A stretch of 8,645 nt of DNA. It comes from Dehalococcoidales bacterium. GTDB taxonomy: Bacteria; Chloroflexota; Dehalococcoidia; Dehalococcoidales; UBA5627. Positions 1-6,668 of this stretch are shown here, piece after piece. A program made the translations under genes and the position numbers. Position 1 is the first letter of the stretch, and each line of letters opens with the position of its first letter. The notes beneath the pieces were generated by a model that searched no databases, was not told the DNA's origin, and saw nothing but the letters and a program-made list of their open reading frames with translations. The stretch covers positions 1 through 8,645 of the forward strand of contig JAQTVR010000038.1 in NCBI GenBank assembly GCA_028706995.1, read 5' to 3'.

Positions 1-943
1 CATCCGGCATGATAACGCGTTCTGTAGATGAATGGCTTATATCACGTTCATGCCATAATGCGATATTCTCCAGAGAAGTTACAGAATATCCTCTTATAAG
101 CCTCGATAAACCGCATATTCTTTCACAGAGCTCGGGATTGCGCTTATGGGGCATTGCCGAAGACCCTGTTTGCCCTTTGCTGAAAGGTTCCTCCACCTCA
201 CGGGTATCCGTCTTTTGTAACCCGCGAATCTCAGTGGCAAATTTCTCAAGTGAACCGGCAATTATAGCCAGAGTAGTAATAAATTGAGCATGCCTGTCGC
301 GTTGCAGAACCTGGTTAGATATCGATGCGGGGCTCAGCATCAGTTTGGCGCAGGCCTTTTCTTCGACCTCGGGAGATAATGTAGCATATGTACCCACCGC
401 CCCTGATATCTTGCCTACGGCTATCATCTTGGTGGCCTCGATTAGACGCTGGCGATTTCGCTGCATTTCTTCAATCCACAGGGCCAGTTTCAGGCCGAAC
501 GAAGTCGGCTCGGCATGAATGCCGTGGGTACGCCCGATCATAACTGTGTATTTATACTTTATAGCCTTTTCTATAAGCACCGATAAAAGTTCTTTAATAT
601 CCTCGTTCAATATATTAGAAGCTTCAACTAATTGAAGACTTAAAGCCGTATCCATAACATCCGATGATGTAAGTCCAAGGTGAATATGGCGGGCTTCCTT
701 CCCAAGGCTTTCAGAAACGGAACCGATAAAAGCTGTCATATCGTGATGGGTTTCCTGTAATATTTCTTCCATGCGTTTCATATTGAAACGCGCCATTTTT
801 ATCTTGGAGACATCTTTTCTGGGGATTCTGCCAAGTTCTGCCCAAGCTTCACAAACTGCTATCTCTACATCCAGCCATTTCTCGAATTTGTTTTCATCCG
901 ACCATATTTTTTTCATCTGGGGACGACTATATCTGTCGATCAT
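1..943 (-). CDS. purB: Adenylosuccinate lyase, N-terminal 314 residues, 3' end off the left edge
   Basis: PurB cleaves SAICAR to AICAR and fumarate, and adenylosuccinate to AMP and fumarate, in the cytoplasm, so it acts twice in purine synthesis. I translated the minus strand by hand. The frame is open from ATG at 943 to the window edge and gives 314 residues of an expected total of about 430. It starts MIDRYSRPQM, typical of the Bacillus-type enzyme. The fumarase/aspartase superfamily signature GSSAMPHKRNP lies at residues 260-270, with the catalytic serine loop. His67/His68 in THHD and the GRTHGIHAEPTSFG motif (residues 137-150) supply the active-site histidines. The ATG directly follows the purE stop codon with no gap, and an AGGGGG (960-955) inside the end of purE can serve as ribosome binding site, so the two genes are probably translationally coupled. 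The identification is firm; whether the rest of the gene is intact cannot be seen. Confidence 0.97.
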   Translation of the reverse strand, partial: MIDRYSRPQMKKIWSDENKFEKWLDVEIAVCEAWAELGRIPRKDVSKIKMARFNMKRMEEILQETHHDMTAFIGSVSESLGKEARHIHLGLTSSDVMDTALSLQLVEASNILNEDIKELLSVLIEKAIKYKYTVMIGRTHGIHAEPTSFGLKLALWIEEMQRNRQRLIEATKMIAVGKISGAVGTYATLSPEVEEKACAKLMLSPASISNQVLQRDRHAQFITTLAIIAGSLEKFATEIRGLQKTDTREVEEPFSKGQTGSSAMPHKRNPELCERICGLSRLIRGYSVTSLENIALWHERDISHSSTERVIMPD

Positions 944-1417
944 TTATTTACTTTCCCCCTTATCCTTTGACAGTTCCTGCCGGTAGTTTTCATAGGATGC
1001 CCTGATATTTTCATATTTTAAACCAAGTATCTCAGCGGCCAGATAGGCGGCATTCTTAGCTCCAGCTATTCCGATAGCTACTGTAGCAACCGGAATTCCG
1101 GCAGGCATTTGCGCCATCGAATAAAGCGCATCCACGCCCTTTAATTCACTGCTGGCAACCGGCACACCGATTACCGGCAGAGTAGTCCAGCTGGCTAAGA
1201 CACCGGGTAAGTGGGCTGCGCCGCCGGCAATTGCAATAATTACTTCAATTCCGTTATTCCTTGCAGAAAGTCCGTATTCCCTTACCTTTTCGGGTTTACG
1301 ATGCGCCGACATGACCTTTACTTCATGATCGATACCAAGCATCGCCAGTACATCTATAGCCGATTTTACAATTCCCGAATCTGATTCTGAGCCTATTATT
1401 ATAGCAACCTTCGGCAT
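944..1417 (-). CDS. purE: N5-carboxyaminoimidazole ribonucleotide mutase (class I PurE), 157 aa
   Basis: Class I PurE converts N5-CAIR to CAIR in de novo purine synthesis. The sequence shows the nucleotide/CO2 pocket motifs in order: GSESD at residues 9-13, SAHRKPE at 37-43 with the catalytic histidine region, GGAAHLPG at 65-72, and GVDALYSMAQMPAGIPV at 94-110. Length matches the usual 155-170 residues. The SAHR and AAHLPG motifs place it with class I enzymes and not with the direct AIR carboxylases of class II. The frame stays open 40 codons further upstream into purD. I chose ATG at 1417 because MPKVAIIIGS aligns with the family start and AAAGGGG (1432-1426) sits 8 bases before it. It lies 22 bases after purD and abuts purB. 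Its usual partner purK is not in the window. Confidence 0.96.
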   Translation of the reverse strand: MPKVAIIIGSESDSGIVKSAIDVLAMLGIDHEVKVMSAHRKPEKVREYGLSARNNGIEVIIAIAGGAAHLPGVLASWTTLPVIGVPVASSELKGVDALYSMAQMPAGIPVATVAIGIAGAKNAAYLAAEILGLKYENIRASYENYRQELSKDKGESK

Positions 1418-1439
1418 ATTTTTTACCCCTTTTGTAATT

Positions 1440-2708
1440 TTAAAGGTTCTTATCAAACAGGGCAATATCCTTTCGATAATGGCACCCGTCAAAATGAATT
1501 CGCGAAATATTATTATAGACCTTTTCCCTTGCTTCATCTATGCTTTTTCCCAGCGCCACTATTGTAAGAACACGCCCTCCGTCAGTAACAACCATACCTT
1601 TCGAATCCAGTCTTGTCCCGGCGTGAAATACCATTATATCCTTATCAACATCCTTCAAGCCTGAAACAGGCAATCCCTTTTTAAAAATCCCGGGGTACCC
1701 ACCGGATGCCATAACAACCCCGACACATGAATCATCGGTAAATTCTATTTTTAAATCCTTCAGATTATTTTCGGTAACACCCAGCATTATATCAAGGAGG
1801 TCGGTTTTTAAGCGCGGTATAATTACCTGTGTTTCGGGGTCACCGAAACGCGCATTGAATTCCATTACCCTGGGACCTTCTTCAGTGATCATCAACCCGC
1901 CATATAGAACACCTTGATAAGGGGCGCCTTCTTTTATCATGGCTTTGAAGGTCGGGTCCATTATCTCCCGTGTTATTCTGCGTGATAATTCGGGGGTAAG
2001 GAAATACGGAGGGCTGTAACAGCCCATTCCGCCTGTATTGGGGCCTTTATTGCCGTCATAGACCGTCTTATAGTCACAGGCTGAGATCATGGGGAAAGAA
2101 GTATTAGCATCGGCGAAGGCGAATGTGCTCATTTCTTTGCCCGTCATCTTTTCTTCTATAATTACCTTATTACCGGCATCTCCGAATATACGGGTTTGCA
2201 TTATATCCGAAAGTGCCGTTAGTGCCTGCTCCATAGTCTCGGCTACCGTTACGCCTTTGCCGGCTGCCAGTCCATCGGCTTTGATGACGATGGACATTTT
2301 TTGTTTTTGAAGGTAATCTTTAGCTTCCGCATACGATGAAAAACCGGCACTCCTTGCGCAGGGAATACCGTATTTTTGCAGTAAGTCCTTGGCAAATACC
2401 TTGCTGGCTTCTATCATTGCGGCTGCTTTATTTGGTCCAAAAACCCTCAAGCCGTTGGCCTTGAATTCATCGACAATTCCGTTAGCCAGGGGCCCTTCAG
2501 GCCCAACGACAGTCAGGTCTATACCTTTTTTTATAGCTACCTGTGCCAGTGCTTTTATATCGTTATAACTTATATCGATATTTTCGGCAATCTCAGCCGT
2601 TCCGGCGTTCCCCGGAGCCGCATATATTTCGCTTACCCTGGAACTTTTGGACAATTTCCAGGCAAGGGTATGTTCCCTGGCTCCGCTACCTACAATCAGT
2701 ACTTTCAG
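1440..2708 (-). CDS. purD: Phosphoribosylamine-glycine ligase (GAR synthetase), 422 aa, CTG start
   Basis: PurD is the ATP-grasp ligase that joins phosphoribosylamine and glycine to give GAR, the second step of purine synthesis. Visible motifs, numbered from the CTG start, are KVLIVGSGAREHTLAWK (2-18, N-domain nucleotide loop), GPEGPLANG (69-77), KADGLAAGKG (143-152, ATP-grasp loop), GPNTGGMGCYSP (222-233) and EFNARFGDPETQ (283-294, metal-binding). A total of 422 residues matches the family. The first ordinary start codon in frame is TTG at 2654, which would remove the essential KVLIVGSGAREH segment. The conserved start corresponds to CTG at 2708-2706, preceded by a perfect AGGAGG and overlapping the TGA of the previous gene as CTGA. 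No ATG, GTG or TTG occurs in frame in the roughly 50 bases upstream that I read. The gene is intact and ends 22 bases before purE. Confidence 0.95.
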   Translation of the reverse strand: MKVLIVGSGAREHTLAWKLSKSSRVSEIYAAPGNAGTAEIAENIDISYNDIKALAQVAIKKGIDLTVVGPEGPLANGIVDEFKANGLRVFGPNKAAAMIEASKVFAKDLLQKYGIPCARSAGFSSYAEAKDYLQKQKMSIVIKADGLAAGKGVTVAETMEQALTALSDIMQTRIFGDAGNKVIIEEKMTGKEMSTFAFADANTSFPMISACDYKTVYDGNKGPNTGGMGCYSPPYFLTPELSRRITREIMDPTFKAMIKEGAPYQGVLYGGLMITEEGPRVMEFNARFGDPETQVIIPRLKTDLLDIMLGVTENNLKDLKIEFTDDSCVGVVMASGGYPGIFKKGLPVSGLKDVDKDIMVFHAGTRLDSKGMVVTDGGRVLTIVALGKSIDEAREKVYNNISRIHFDGCHYRKDIALFDKNL

Positions 2709-3118
2709 GGGGCACCTCCTGTTTCGAAGTTCCTGGATAATTTTTCTATTTTGGGTGATAGTGTTTTCTTGAAGCTTATTGCCAGGTTCGCCCAGAACAC
2801 GGCTGTCGAAAACCAGAGTCGATTCGGTTTGTTTTCGATCTTAAGTCTATATTTAGCAGCTTTAATACAGGCATCCAGCATCAGCTTGAAATCCTTTTGC
2901 AGCTGTCGCAATTTATCATATTTCGGCTTTTCCATCTTTTTTACATATGCTAATATCGGCGGCAGTTTAATCCATATCTCGGATAGATTTTCCAAATCGA
3001 CAGGTAATCCATCCGAATCGATATTAGATATATTGCGTGTTACTTCCTCCGCCTGTCTGTATAGCGGGATAATCTCTTCAAGCCAGTCCTGGATTTCTTT
3101 CTTTTCTGCATCTTTCAC
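2705..3118 (-). CDS. Hypothetical protein, 137 aa, helical, coupled to purD
   Basis: I do not recognise this protein. It is rich in Lys, Glu and Leu and looks almost entirely alpha-helical: charged helices at residues 1-30, a loop with Asp/Gly/Pro at 32-41, a long helix at about 43-97 broken by Pro residues at 53-54 and 65, and a more hydrophobic aromatic stretch at 101-116 (LWFSTAVFWANLAISF) flanked by basic residues. That last stretch could be an amphipathic or membrane-touching helix, but it is short for a transmembrane segment. There is no signal peptide and no metal-binding cluster. GTG at 3118 is the only usual start, because an in-frame TGA lies four codons upstream; its ribosome binding site is weak. 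The end overlaps the purD start by four bases. This coupling, the clean open frame and the operon position argue for a real gene. A role in purine synthesis is only inference. Confidence 0.75.
   Translation of the reverse strand: MKDAEKKEIQDWLEEIIPLYRQAEEVTRNISNIDSDGLPVDLENLSEIWIKLPPILAYVKKMEKPKYDKLRQLQKDFKLMLDACIKAAKYRLKIENKPNRLWFSTAVFWANLAISFKKTLSPKIEKLSRNFETGGAP
2706..2720 (-). promoter_or_regulatory. Shine-Dalgarno and CTG start of purD overlapping the upstream stop
   Basis: On the minus strand AGGAGG (2720-2715) is followed by six bases (TGCCCC) and then CTG (2708-2706). The TGA stop of the 137-residue gene occupies 2707-2705, so start and stop share bases in a CTGA arrangement, the analogue of the common ATGA coupling. 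This sets the purD start and suggests re-initiation by ribosomes finishing the upstream gene. Confidence 0.8.
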
Positions 3119-3153
3119 TATATATTCTCAGACAGCTGGTGGTTGCTGTTAAA

Positions 3154-3714
3154 TTAGCTATAAGTGCTTATGTATTCATTTAATAAGGTTATGGCCTGGA
3201 CCCTTGCCTTGGTTCCGGCTTCCATATAAGCAGTTGCAATAGAAAAGTAGACAGCATCTGCTTTGTTGACTCCTTCTACCGCGGTCTGCACGGCCGTACT
3301 GTAATAGCCCATAGCATAAAGATAGACCGTCTGTATCTGGATCATTACCGCATTATTTGGAGTTGGAATCTGGGCAACGATATTGTTATATGCAATCAAT
3401 GCTCCTGCATTATCCGCTATCTGCTGAGCCCACGCCATATCGTTAATTTGAGCATTTGCAAGTAAACTATCTATTGTATTTACGATGCCGCTAATTATTT
3501 GATTATAGTAGTCTACCGATTGTATATATGCCAGTTCATCCGAATTCAAGCCAGAGGCAGATGAAGCAGTAGTGGTAGACACTGAGGTCGTCTGTGTAGT
3601 AACTGGTTTTTGGGCATAGAAGATATCGTCATAAAAATAAATGAGAGCAAAACCGCAGCCCCAGATGAGCAGTACGGTTATAAATATTATTATACCTTTT
3701 GTAACTGAAGACAT
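3154..3714 (-). CDS. Hypothetical single-pass membrane protein with Ser/Thr linker and helical outer domain, 186 aa
   Basis: No family is recognised. The layout is clear: a short N-terminus with Lys6, a hydrophobic helix at residues 7-28, an acidic pair (Asp29, Asp30), a Ser/Thr-rich linker at 37-55, then an alpha-helical domain at 56-186. The charge pattern predicts N-in, C-out topology, so the domain would sit outside the membrane. Its last 35 residues (YFSIATAYMEAG, then AITLLNEYIS) resemble a tetratricopeptide-type helix pair, and the preceding YLYAMGYYSTAVQTAVEG may be another; this is a resemblance by eye. Cys20 is not in a good lipobox, because Trp precedes Gly-Cys and the hydrophobic run continues beyond it. 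ATG at 3714 has AGAAGGAA 11 bases upstream. It follows guaA by 24 bases and precedes the 137-residue gene by 35, so it is probably cotranscribed with purine genes. Confidence 0.8.
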   Translation of the reverse strand: MSSVTKGIIIFITVLLIWGCGFALIYFYDDIFYAQKPVTTQTTSVSTTTASSASGLNSDELAYIQSVDYYNQIISGIVNTIDSLLANAQINDMAWAQQIADNAGALIAYNNIVAQIPTPNNAVMIQIQTVYLYAMGYYSTAVQTAVEGVNKADAVYFSIATAYMEAGTKARVQAITLLNEYISTYS

Positions 3715-3738
3715 TTTATTATGCGTTCCTTCTAATGA

Positions 3739-5424
3739 TTATTCCCATTCGATTGTTGAAGGAGGCTTGGAGGTTATATCGTAGACGACACGATTTACTA
3801 AAGCCACTTCATTTACAATTCTATTCGAAATGCGTGCAAGCAAATCGTATGGTAAACGTGCCCAATCGGCAGTCATAGCGTCATTGCTTGTTACAGCGCG
3901 TAAAGCAATAAGATAGCCATACGTCCTGTAATCGCCCATCACTCCAACGCTCTTGACATCGGTGAGTATGGCAAAGCTCTGCCACAGATGGCGGTATAGC
4001 TTGGCTTTCTTGATTTCATCCATTACGATCCAGTCGGCGGCTCTCAATATCTCCAGTTTTTCCCTGGTTACTTCCCCGATAATACGTATTGCCAATCCTG
4101 GACCCGGAAAAGGTTGCCTCCATACCATCTCTTCAGGCAGTCCAAGCTCCATACCCAACTGTCGTGCTTCATCTTTAAAGAGATATCTGAGCGGTTCCAG
4201 CAGCTTGAATGTCATGTTGGAAGGAAGCCCGCCGACATTGTGATGTGTCTTTATTTTTACAGAAGCGTTGCTTACCGAAGATATACTTTCGATAACATCG
4301 GGGTAAAGAGTCCCCTGAGCTAAGAAACCCACTTCACCCAGTTTTTTGGCTTCTTCTTCGAATACCTTGATGAACTCTCCGCCTATAAGTTTTCTTTTCT
4401 GCTCCGGGTCGGTTACCCCTTTTAAGCACTCGAGGAAACGGTCGGTGGCATTAACATATATAACGTTCATCCCCAGATTCAAGCGGAAAACATTAAGGGT
4501 CCTTTCTGCCTCTTCACGGCGCAGCAATCCATTATTAACGAATATACAGGTAAGCTGATTTCCGATAGCCCTGTGTATAAGGGTAGCCACCACTGATGAA
4601 TCGACTCCGCCCGAAATAGCATTGATCGCCTTGCCTGTCCCCACCTGTTCCTTTATCTTTTCAATGCTATCCAGGACGAAATTGCCCATTGTCCAGTTGT
4701 CGTGACAGCCGCATATACGGTAAACGAAATTTTCAAGGATTACTTTGCCCTGCGGCGTATGTACAACCTCAGGATGGAACTGTATTCCAAATATCCTGTT
4801 GTTATTACCCATAACGGCAACAGGTGAATTTTCTGTATACGCCAGGGATTCGAAACACGGAGGCATCTTCTCGATTCTATCGGAATGGCTCATCCACACC
4901 GTGATCGATTCAGGTAAATTAGCAAGTAAAGGCGAATCGACACTGCTTATATGAAGGACAGCATGTCCGAATTCATGTTTTAAACCTCTTGCTACCTCAC
5001 CGCCTAACTGCCTGGTTAGAGCCTGCATGCCATAGCATATACCCAGGACAGGCGAAGAATTTTCAAATATATAGGATGGGATAGTCGGGGCACAAGCTTC
5101 GTAAACACTGGCGGGTCCGCCGGATAGTATAAATCCACGAGGATTCAACTGAGCTATCTTTTCCCATGGGGTATCATGCGATACCAATTCGCAATAAACA
5201 TTCAATTCGCGTATACGCCTGGCGATAAGCAAGCTGTATTGAGAACCGAAATCGATAACGATTATGGCTTCTCTTTCAGCGCCTGGAACCGCTTCTACGA
5301 TTTTAACCGGTTTCTCGCCGCTTATTCCCTTGGCGATCTCAAGATAAGTGGAAACTTCGACGTCCCCACTGGTGGATACTCTAAAGCTGTCATCTGCTAT
5401 CTGTCTTGATTTTTCTGTGTTCAT
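3739..5424 (-). CDS. guaA: GMP synthase (glutamine-hydrolysing), 561 aa with N-terminal extension
   Basis: GuaA aminates XMP to GMP, using ammonia released from glutamine. The class I amidotransferase domain begins at AIIVIDFGSQYS (residues 53-64), with nucleophile Cys130 in GICYGMQAL and His217/Glu219 in QFHPEV completing the triad. The ATP pyrophosphatase domain carries the P-loop SGGVDSS at 271-277. The C-terminal dimerisation domain includes HHNVGGLP (394-401), RQPFPGPGLAIR (436-447) and the usual end KPPSTIEWE. All key residues are present. The oddity is about 50 extra residues before the amidotransferase fold, compared with roughly 8 in E. coli. I read every codon from ATG 5424 to the DFGSQ motif and found no in-frame ATG, GTG, TTG or CTG, so the extension is probably translated. 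No convincing Shine-Dalgarno precedes the ATG. It is the first gene of the minus-strand operon. Confidence 0.97.
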   Translation of the reverse strand: MNTEKSRQIADDSFRVSTSGDVEVSTYLEIAKGISGEKPVKIVEAVPGAEREAIIVIDFGSQYSLLIARRIRELNVYCELVSHDTPWEKIAQLNPRGFILSGGPASVYEACAPTIPSYIFENSSPVLGICYGMQALTRQLGGEVARGLKHEFGHAVLHISSVDSPLLANLPESITVWMSHSDRIEKMPPCFESLAYTENSPVAVMGNNNRIFGIQFHPEVVHTPQGKVILENFVYRICGCHDNWTMGNFVLDSIEKIKEQVGTGKAINAISGGVDSSVVATLIHRAIGNQLTCIFVNNGLLRREEAERTLNVFRLNLGMNVIYVNATDRFLECLKGVTDPEQKRKLIGGEFIKVFEEEAKKLGEVGFLAQGTLYPDVIESISSVSNASVKIKTHHNVGGLPSNMTFKLLEPLRYLFKDEARQLGMELGLPEEMVWRQPFPGPGLAIRIIGEVTREKLEILRAADWIVMDEIKKAKLYRHLWQSFAILTDVKSVGVMGDYRTYGYLIALRAVTSNDAMTADWARLPYDLLARISNRIVNEVALVNRVVYDITSKPPSTIEWE

Positions 5425-5430
5425 AGTTTA

Positions 5431-5458
5431 TGCACACAGATTATCATTATGATATAAT
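5431..5458 (+). promoter_or_regulatory. Candidate promoter of the sua5-rpiB operon
   Basis: A consensus TATAAT lies at 5453-5458. TGCACA at 5431-5436 matches the -35 consensus at four of six positions, with a 16-base spacer. Transcription would begin near 5465, about 23 bases before the sua5 ATG. The elements lie opposite the candidate guaA promoter, so the two polymerases would compete for the same DNA. Confidence 0.5.
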
Positions 5459-5466
5459 ATCGTCAA
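5438..5466 (-). promoter_or_regulatory. Candidate promoter of the guaA-purB operon
   Basis: Read on the minus strand, TTGACG (5466-5461) is a good -35 element. It is followed after 15 bases by GATAAT (5445-5440) or after 17 bases by TAATCT (5443-5438). Either would start transcription around 5431-5433 and leave only about 7-9 bases before the guaA ATG, that is, an almost leaderless message. This agrees with the absence of a ribosome binding site. The -10 choice is ambiguous in this A/T-rich stretch. Confidence 0.4.
5442..5454. repeat. Perfect palindrome between divergent promoters, possible operator
   Basis: TATCAT-T-ATGATA is a perfect inverted repeat with six-base arms and a one-base centre. 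It overlaps the first two bases of the TATAAT box of sua5 and the -10 region of guaA. Its form resembles the A/T-rich operators of Fur/PerR-type and other dimeric regulators. A/T-rich intergenic DNA often yields such palindromes by chance, so an operator role is only a suggestion. Confidence 0.3.
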
Positions 5467-5487
5467 GTTAAATTTAGAGAAAAAGCC

Positions 5488-6117
5488 ATGTCTCTTGAAT
5501 ACTCCACCGATATAAAAAAACAGGTAAGTGAAGGGATTTCTATACTGAAAAGTGGTGGAGTGGTCGCTTTTCCCACCGATACCGTATATTGCCTCGGTGC
5601 CCGCTATGATAATATACCGGCTCTGGAGCGAATCTACGAGATAAAACAAAGACCCCACCGCCTTGCGCTACCAATAATCGTATCAGATGTGCCGCAAATT
5701 GAAGAGGTTGCCGGGTATATTCCACCGATGGCGTGGGAATTTATTAATAAATATATGCCCGGGGCCATCACACTTATCTTGCCCAAGTCTAAAAAAGTCT
5801 GCGATATCATTACAAATGGAAAAGATACCGTAGCTGTGCGTATTCCCGCGCACCGGTTAACAATCGATATTATCAAGGGTGTAGGTGTCCCAATTGCCGG
5901 AACCAGCGCTAATACCAGCGGGGAACCCAGCAATATAGTTGCTAAAGACGTCTTTGCCCAGATAGGGGATAAAGCGGATTTGATCATAGATGATGGCAAA
6001 TGCCCCGGTGGAATAGTATCGACGATAGTCGATGTTACAGGAGTTGTGCCCGTTATCATAAGAGAAGGAGCAATTTCAAGGAACGAGCTCGAAGAATTTT
6101 ATAAGGGGATTAAATAG
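5488..6117 (+). CDS. sua5: L-threonylcarbamoyladenylate synthase, TsaC/Sua5/YrdC family, 209 aa
   Basis: This enzyme makes threonylcarbamoyl-AMP from threonine, bicarbonate and ATP, the precursor for the t6A37 modification of tRNAs reading ANN codons. Motifs of the YrdC fold are all present: FPTDTVYCLG at residues 28-37, KQRPHRLALPI at 53-63 (the basic K-x-R nucleotide site), GAITLILP at 92-99, VAVRIPAH at 115-122, GTSANTSGEPS at 138-148 (the S-x-N motif), STIVD at 178-182 and REGAIS at 192-197. At 209 residues it is the short form, without the extra C-terminal Sua5 domain. The start is ATG at 5488; the ribosome binding site is poor (AGAGAAAAA). It is followed after 8 bases by rpiB. Bacillus also keeps sua5 and rpiB near each other (ywlC and ywlF), so this neighbourhood is conserved. 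YciO-type paralogues are an alternative, but the motif set favours Sua5/TsaC. Confidence 0.92.
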   Translation: MSLEYSTDIKKQVSEGISILKSGGVVAFPTDTVYCLGARYDNIPALERIYEIKQRPHRLALPIIVSDVPQIEEVAGYIPPMAWEFINKYMPGAITLILPKSKKVCDIITNGKDTVAVRIPAHRLTIDIIKGVGVPIAGTSANTSGEPSNIVAKDVFAQIGDKADLIIDDGKCPGGIVSTIVDVTGVVPVIIREGAISRNELEEFYKGIK

Positions 6118-6125
6118 AGGGTATT

Positions 6126-6572
6126 ATGCGTATTGCCATCGGTTGTGACCACAGGGGTTTAAATTTAAAAAGTGATGTTATTAAAATATTGACTGAAAAA
6201 GGTCATAGTTTTAAAGATTTCGGTTGCTGTACCGAACAATCGGTAGATTATCCGGATATTGCCGAGGTGGTATCAGAGAGTGTAGCCAGCGGTGAATATG
6301 ACAGGGGAATACTCATTTGCTCAACGGGAGTTGGCATTTCCATTGTTGCAAACAAGATAAGAGGAATCCGTGCTGCTTTATGCTATGATAGCTTTTTAGC
6401 GCTGCGTGCACGTCAGCATAATGACGCCAATGTTCTTTGCATGGGAGCCATTCTAAATAAAGACCTATTACCTGAAATCGTCATTAATTTTCTTGACGGG
6501 GTTTTCGAAGGCGGCAGGCACCAGCGACGCATCGATAAAATTAAAACCCTTGAAAATAAAAATCAGCTTTAA
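6126..6572 (+). CDS. rpiB: Ribose-5-phosphate isomerase B, 148 aa
   Basis: RpiB interconverts ribose 5-phosphate and ribulose 5-phosphate in the non-oxidative pentose phosphate pathway, which supplies ribose for nucleotides. The RpiB/LacAB fold is evident: GCDHRG at residues 6-11, DYPD at 41-44, ILICSTGVGISIVANK at 62-77 with catalytic Cys65, the ring-opening His98 in ARQHND, and the phosphate-binding arginines in GGRHQRRIDKI near 128-138. Length is normal. The loop reads C-S-T-G where the E. coli enzyme has C-G-T-G, a mild change. ATG at 6126 has GAGGG just upstream, overlapping the sua5 stop region, so the pair is likely one transcript. After rpiB comes a 151-base regulatory region. The related LacA/LacB isomerases are less likely given the sua5 neighbour. 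Confidence 0.95.
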   Translation: MRIAIGCDHRGLNLKSDVIKILTEKGHSFKDFGCCTEQSVDYPDIAEVVSESVASGEYDRGILICSTGVGISIVANKIRGIRAALCYDSFLALRARQHNDANVLCMGAILNKDLLPEIVINFLDGVFEGGRHQRRIDKIKTLENKNQL

Positions 6573-6598
6573 TCACGATTGAAATCCATATATTTTCC

Positions 6599-6628
6599 TT
6601 GACAATAAATAAGAGTCTATGTTATTTT
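6599..6628 (+). promoter_or_regulatory. Strong candidate promoter of the ilvD operon
   Basis: TTGACA at 6599-6604 is a perfect -35 element. After an 18-base spacer comes TATTTT at 6623-6628, preceded by TG at 6620-6621 to give an extended -10 (TGtTATTTT). The predicted start is near 6635, leaving a leader of about 90 bases before the ilvD ATG that contains the hairpin and terminator listed next. Confidence 0.65.
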
Positions 6629-6639
6629 AGGTATCAAAA

Positions 6640-6658
6640 CAAGGAGATGGTCTTCTTG
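6640..6658 (+). promoter_or_regulatory. Leader hairpin upstream of the attenuator
   Basis: CAAGGAGA (6640-6647) can pair with TCTTCTTG (6651-6658) around a TGG loop: eight pairs, one of them G-U. It lies just downstream of the predicted transcription start and ten bases before the terminator stem. The same CAAGGAGAT occurs again at the ilvD ribosome binding site (6707-6715), so the UCUUCUUG arm could pair with either copy. A pause, stability or switching role is inferred from base pairing alone. Confidence 0.4.
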
Positions 6659-6668
6659 ACTTCCCGAT

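Noticed and set aside
771..986. Plus-strand open frame inside purB
   Set aside because: It lies opposite a well-conserved purB coding sequence and shows no family motif.
1418..1537. Longer purE starting 40 codons upstream
   Set aside because: The extra residues overlap purD, have no family match, and a good ribosome binding site and the conserved N-terminus point to ATG 1417.
2670..3152. Plus-strand open frame of 160 codons opposite the 137-residue gene
   Set aside because: It is antisense to a gene with good operon context and a coupled stop codon. Its composition (Ser/Phe/Leu-rich) is typical of an antisense shadow, and no ribosome binding site or homology is evident.
3655..3714. Lipoprotein signal in the 186-residue membrane protein
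   Set aside because: Cys20 is preceded by Trp-Gly and followed by further hydrophobic residues, so a transmembrane anchor fits better than a cleaved lipobox.
5425..5487. Purine or other riboswitch upstream of guaA
   Set aside because: The intergenic region is only 63 bases, has no three-way junction and no terminator, and the predicted leader is under ten bases.
5634..6059. Minus-strand open frame of 141 codons inside sua5
   Set aside because: It is a mirror of the sua5 coding frame, whose motifs are all conserved.
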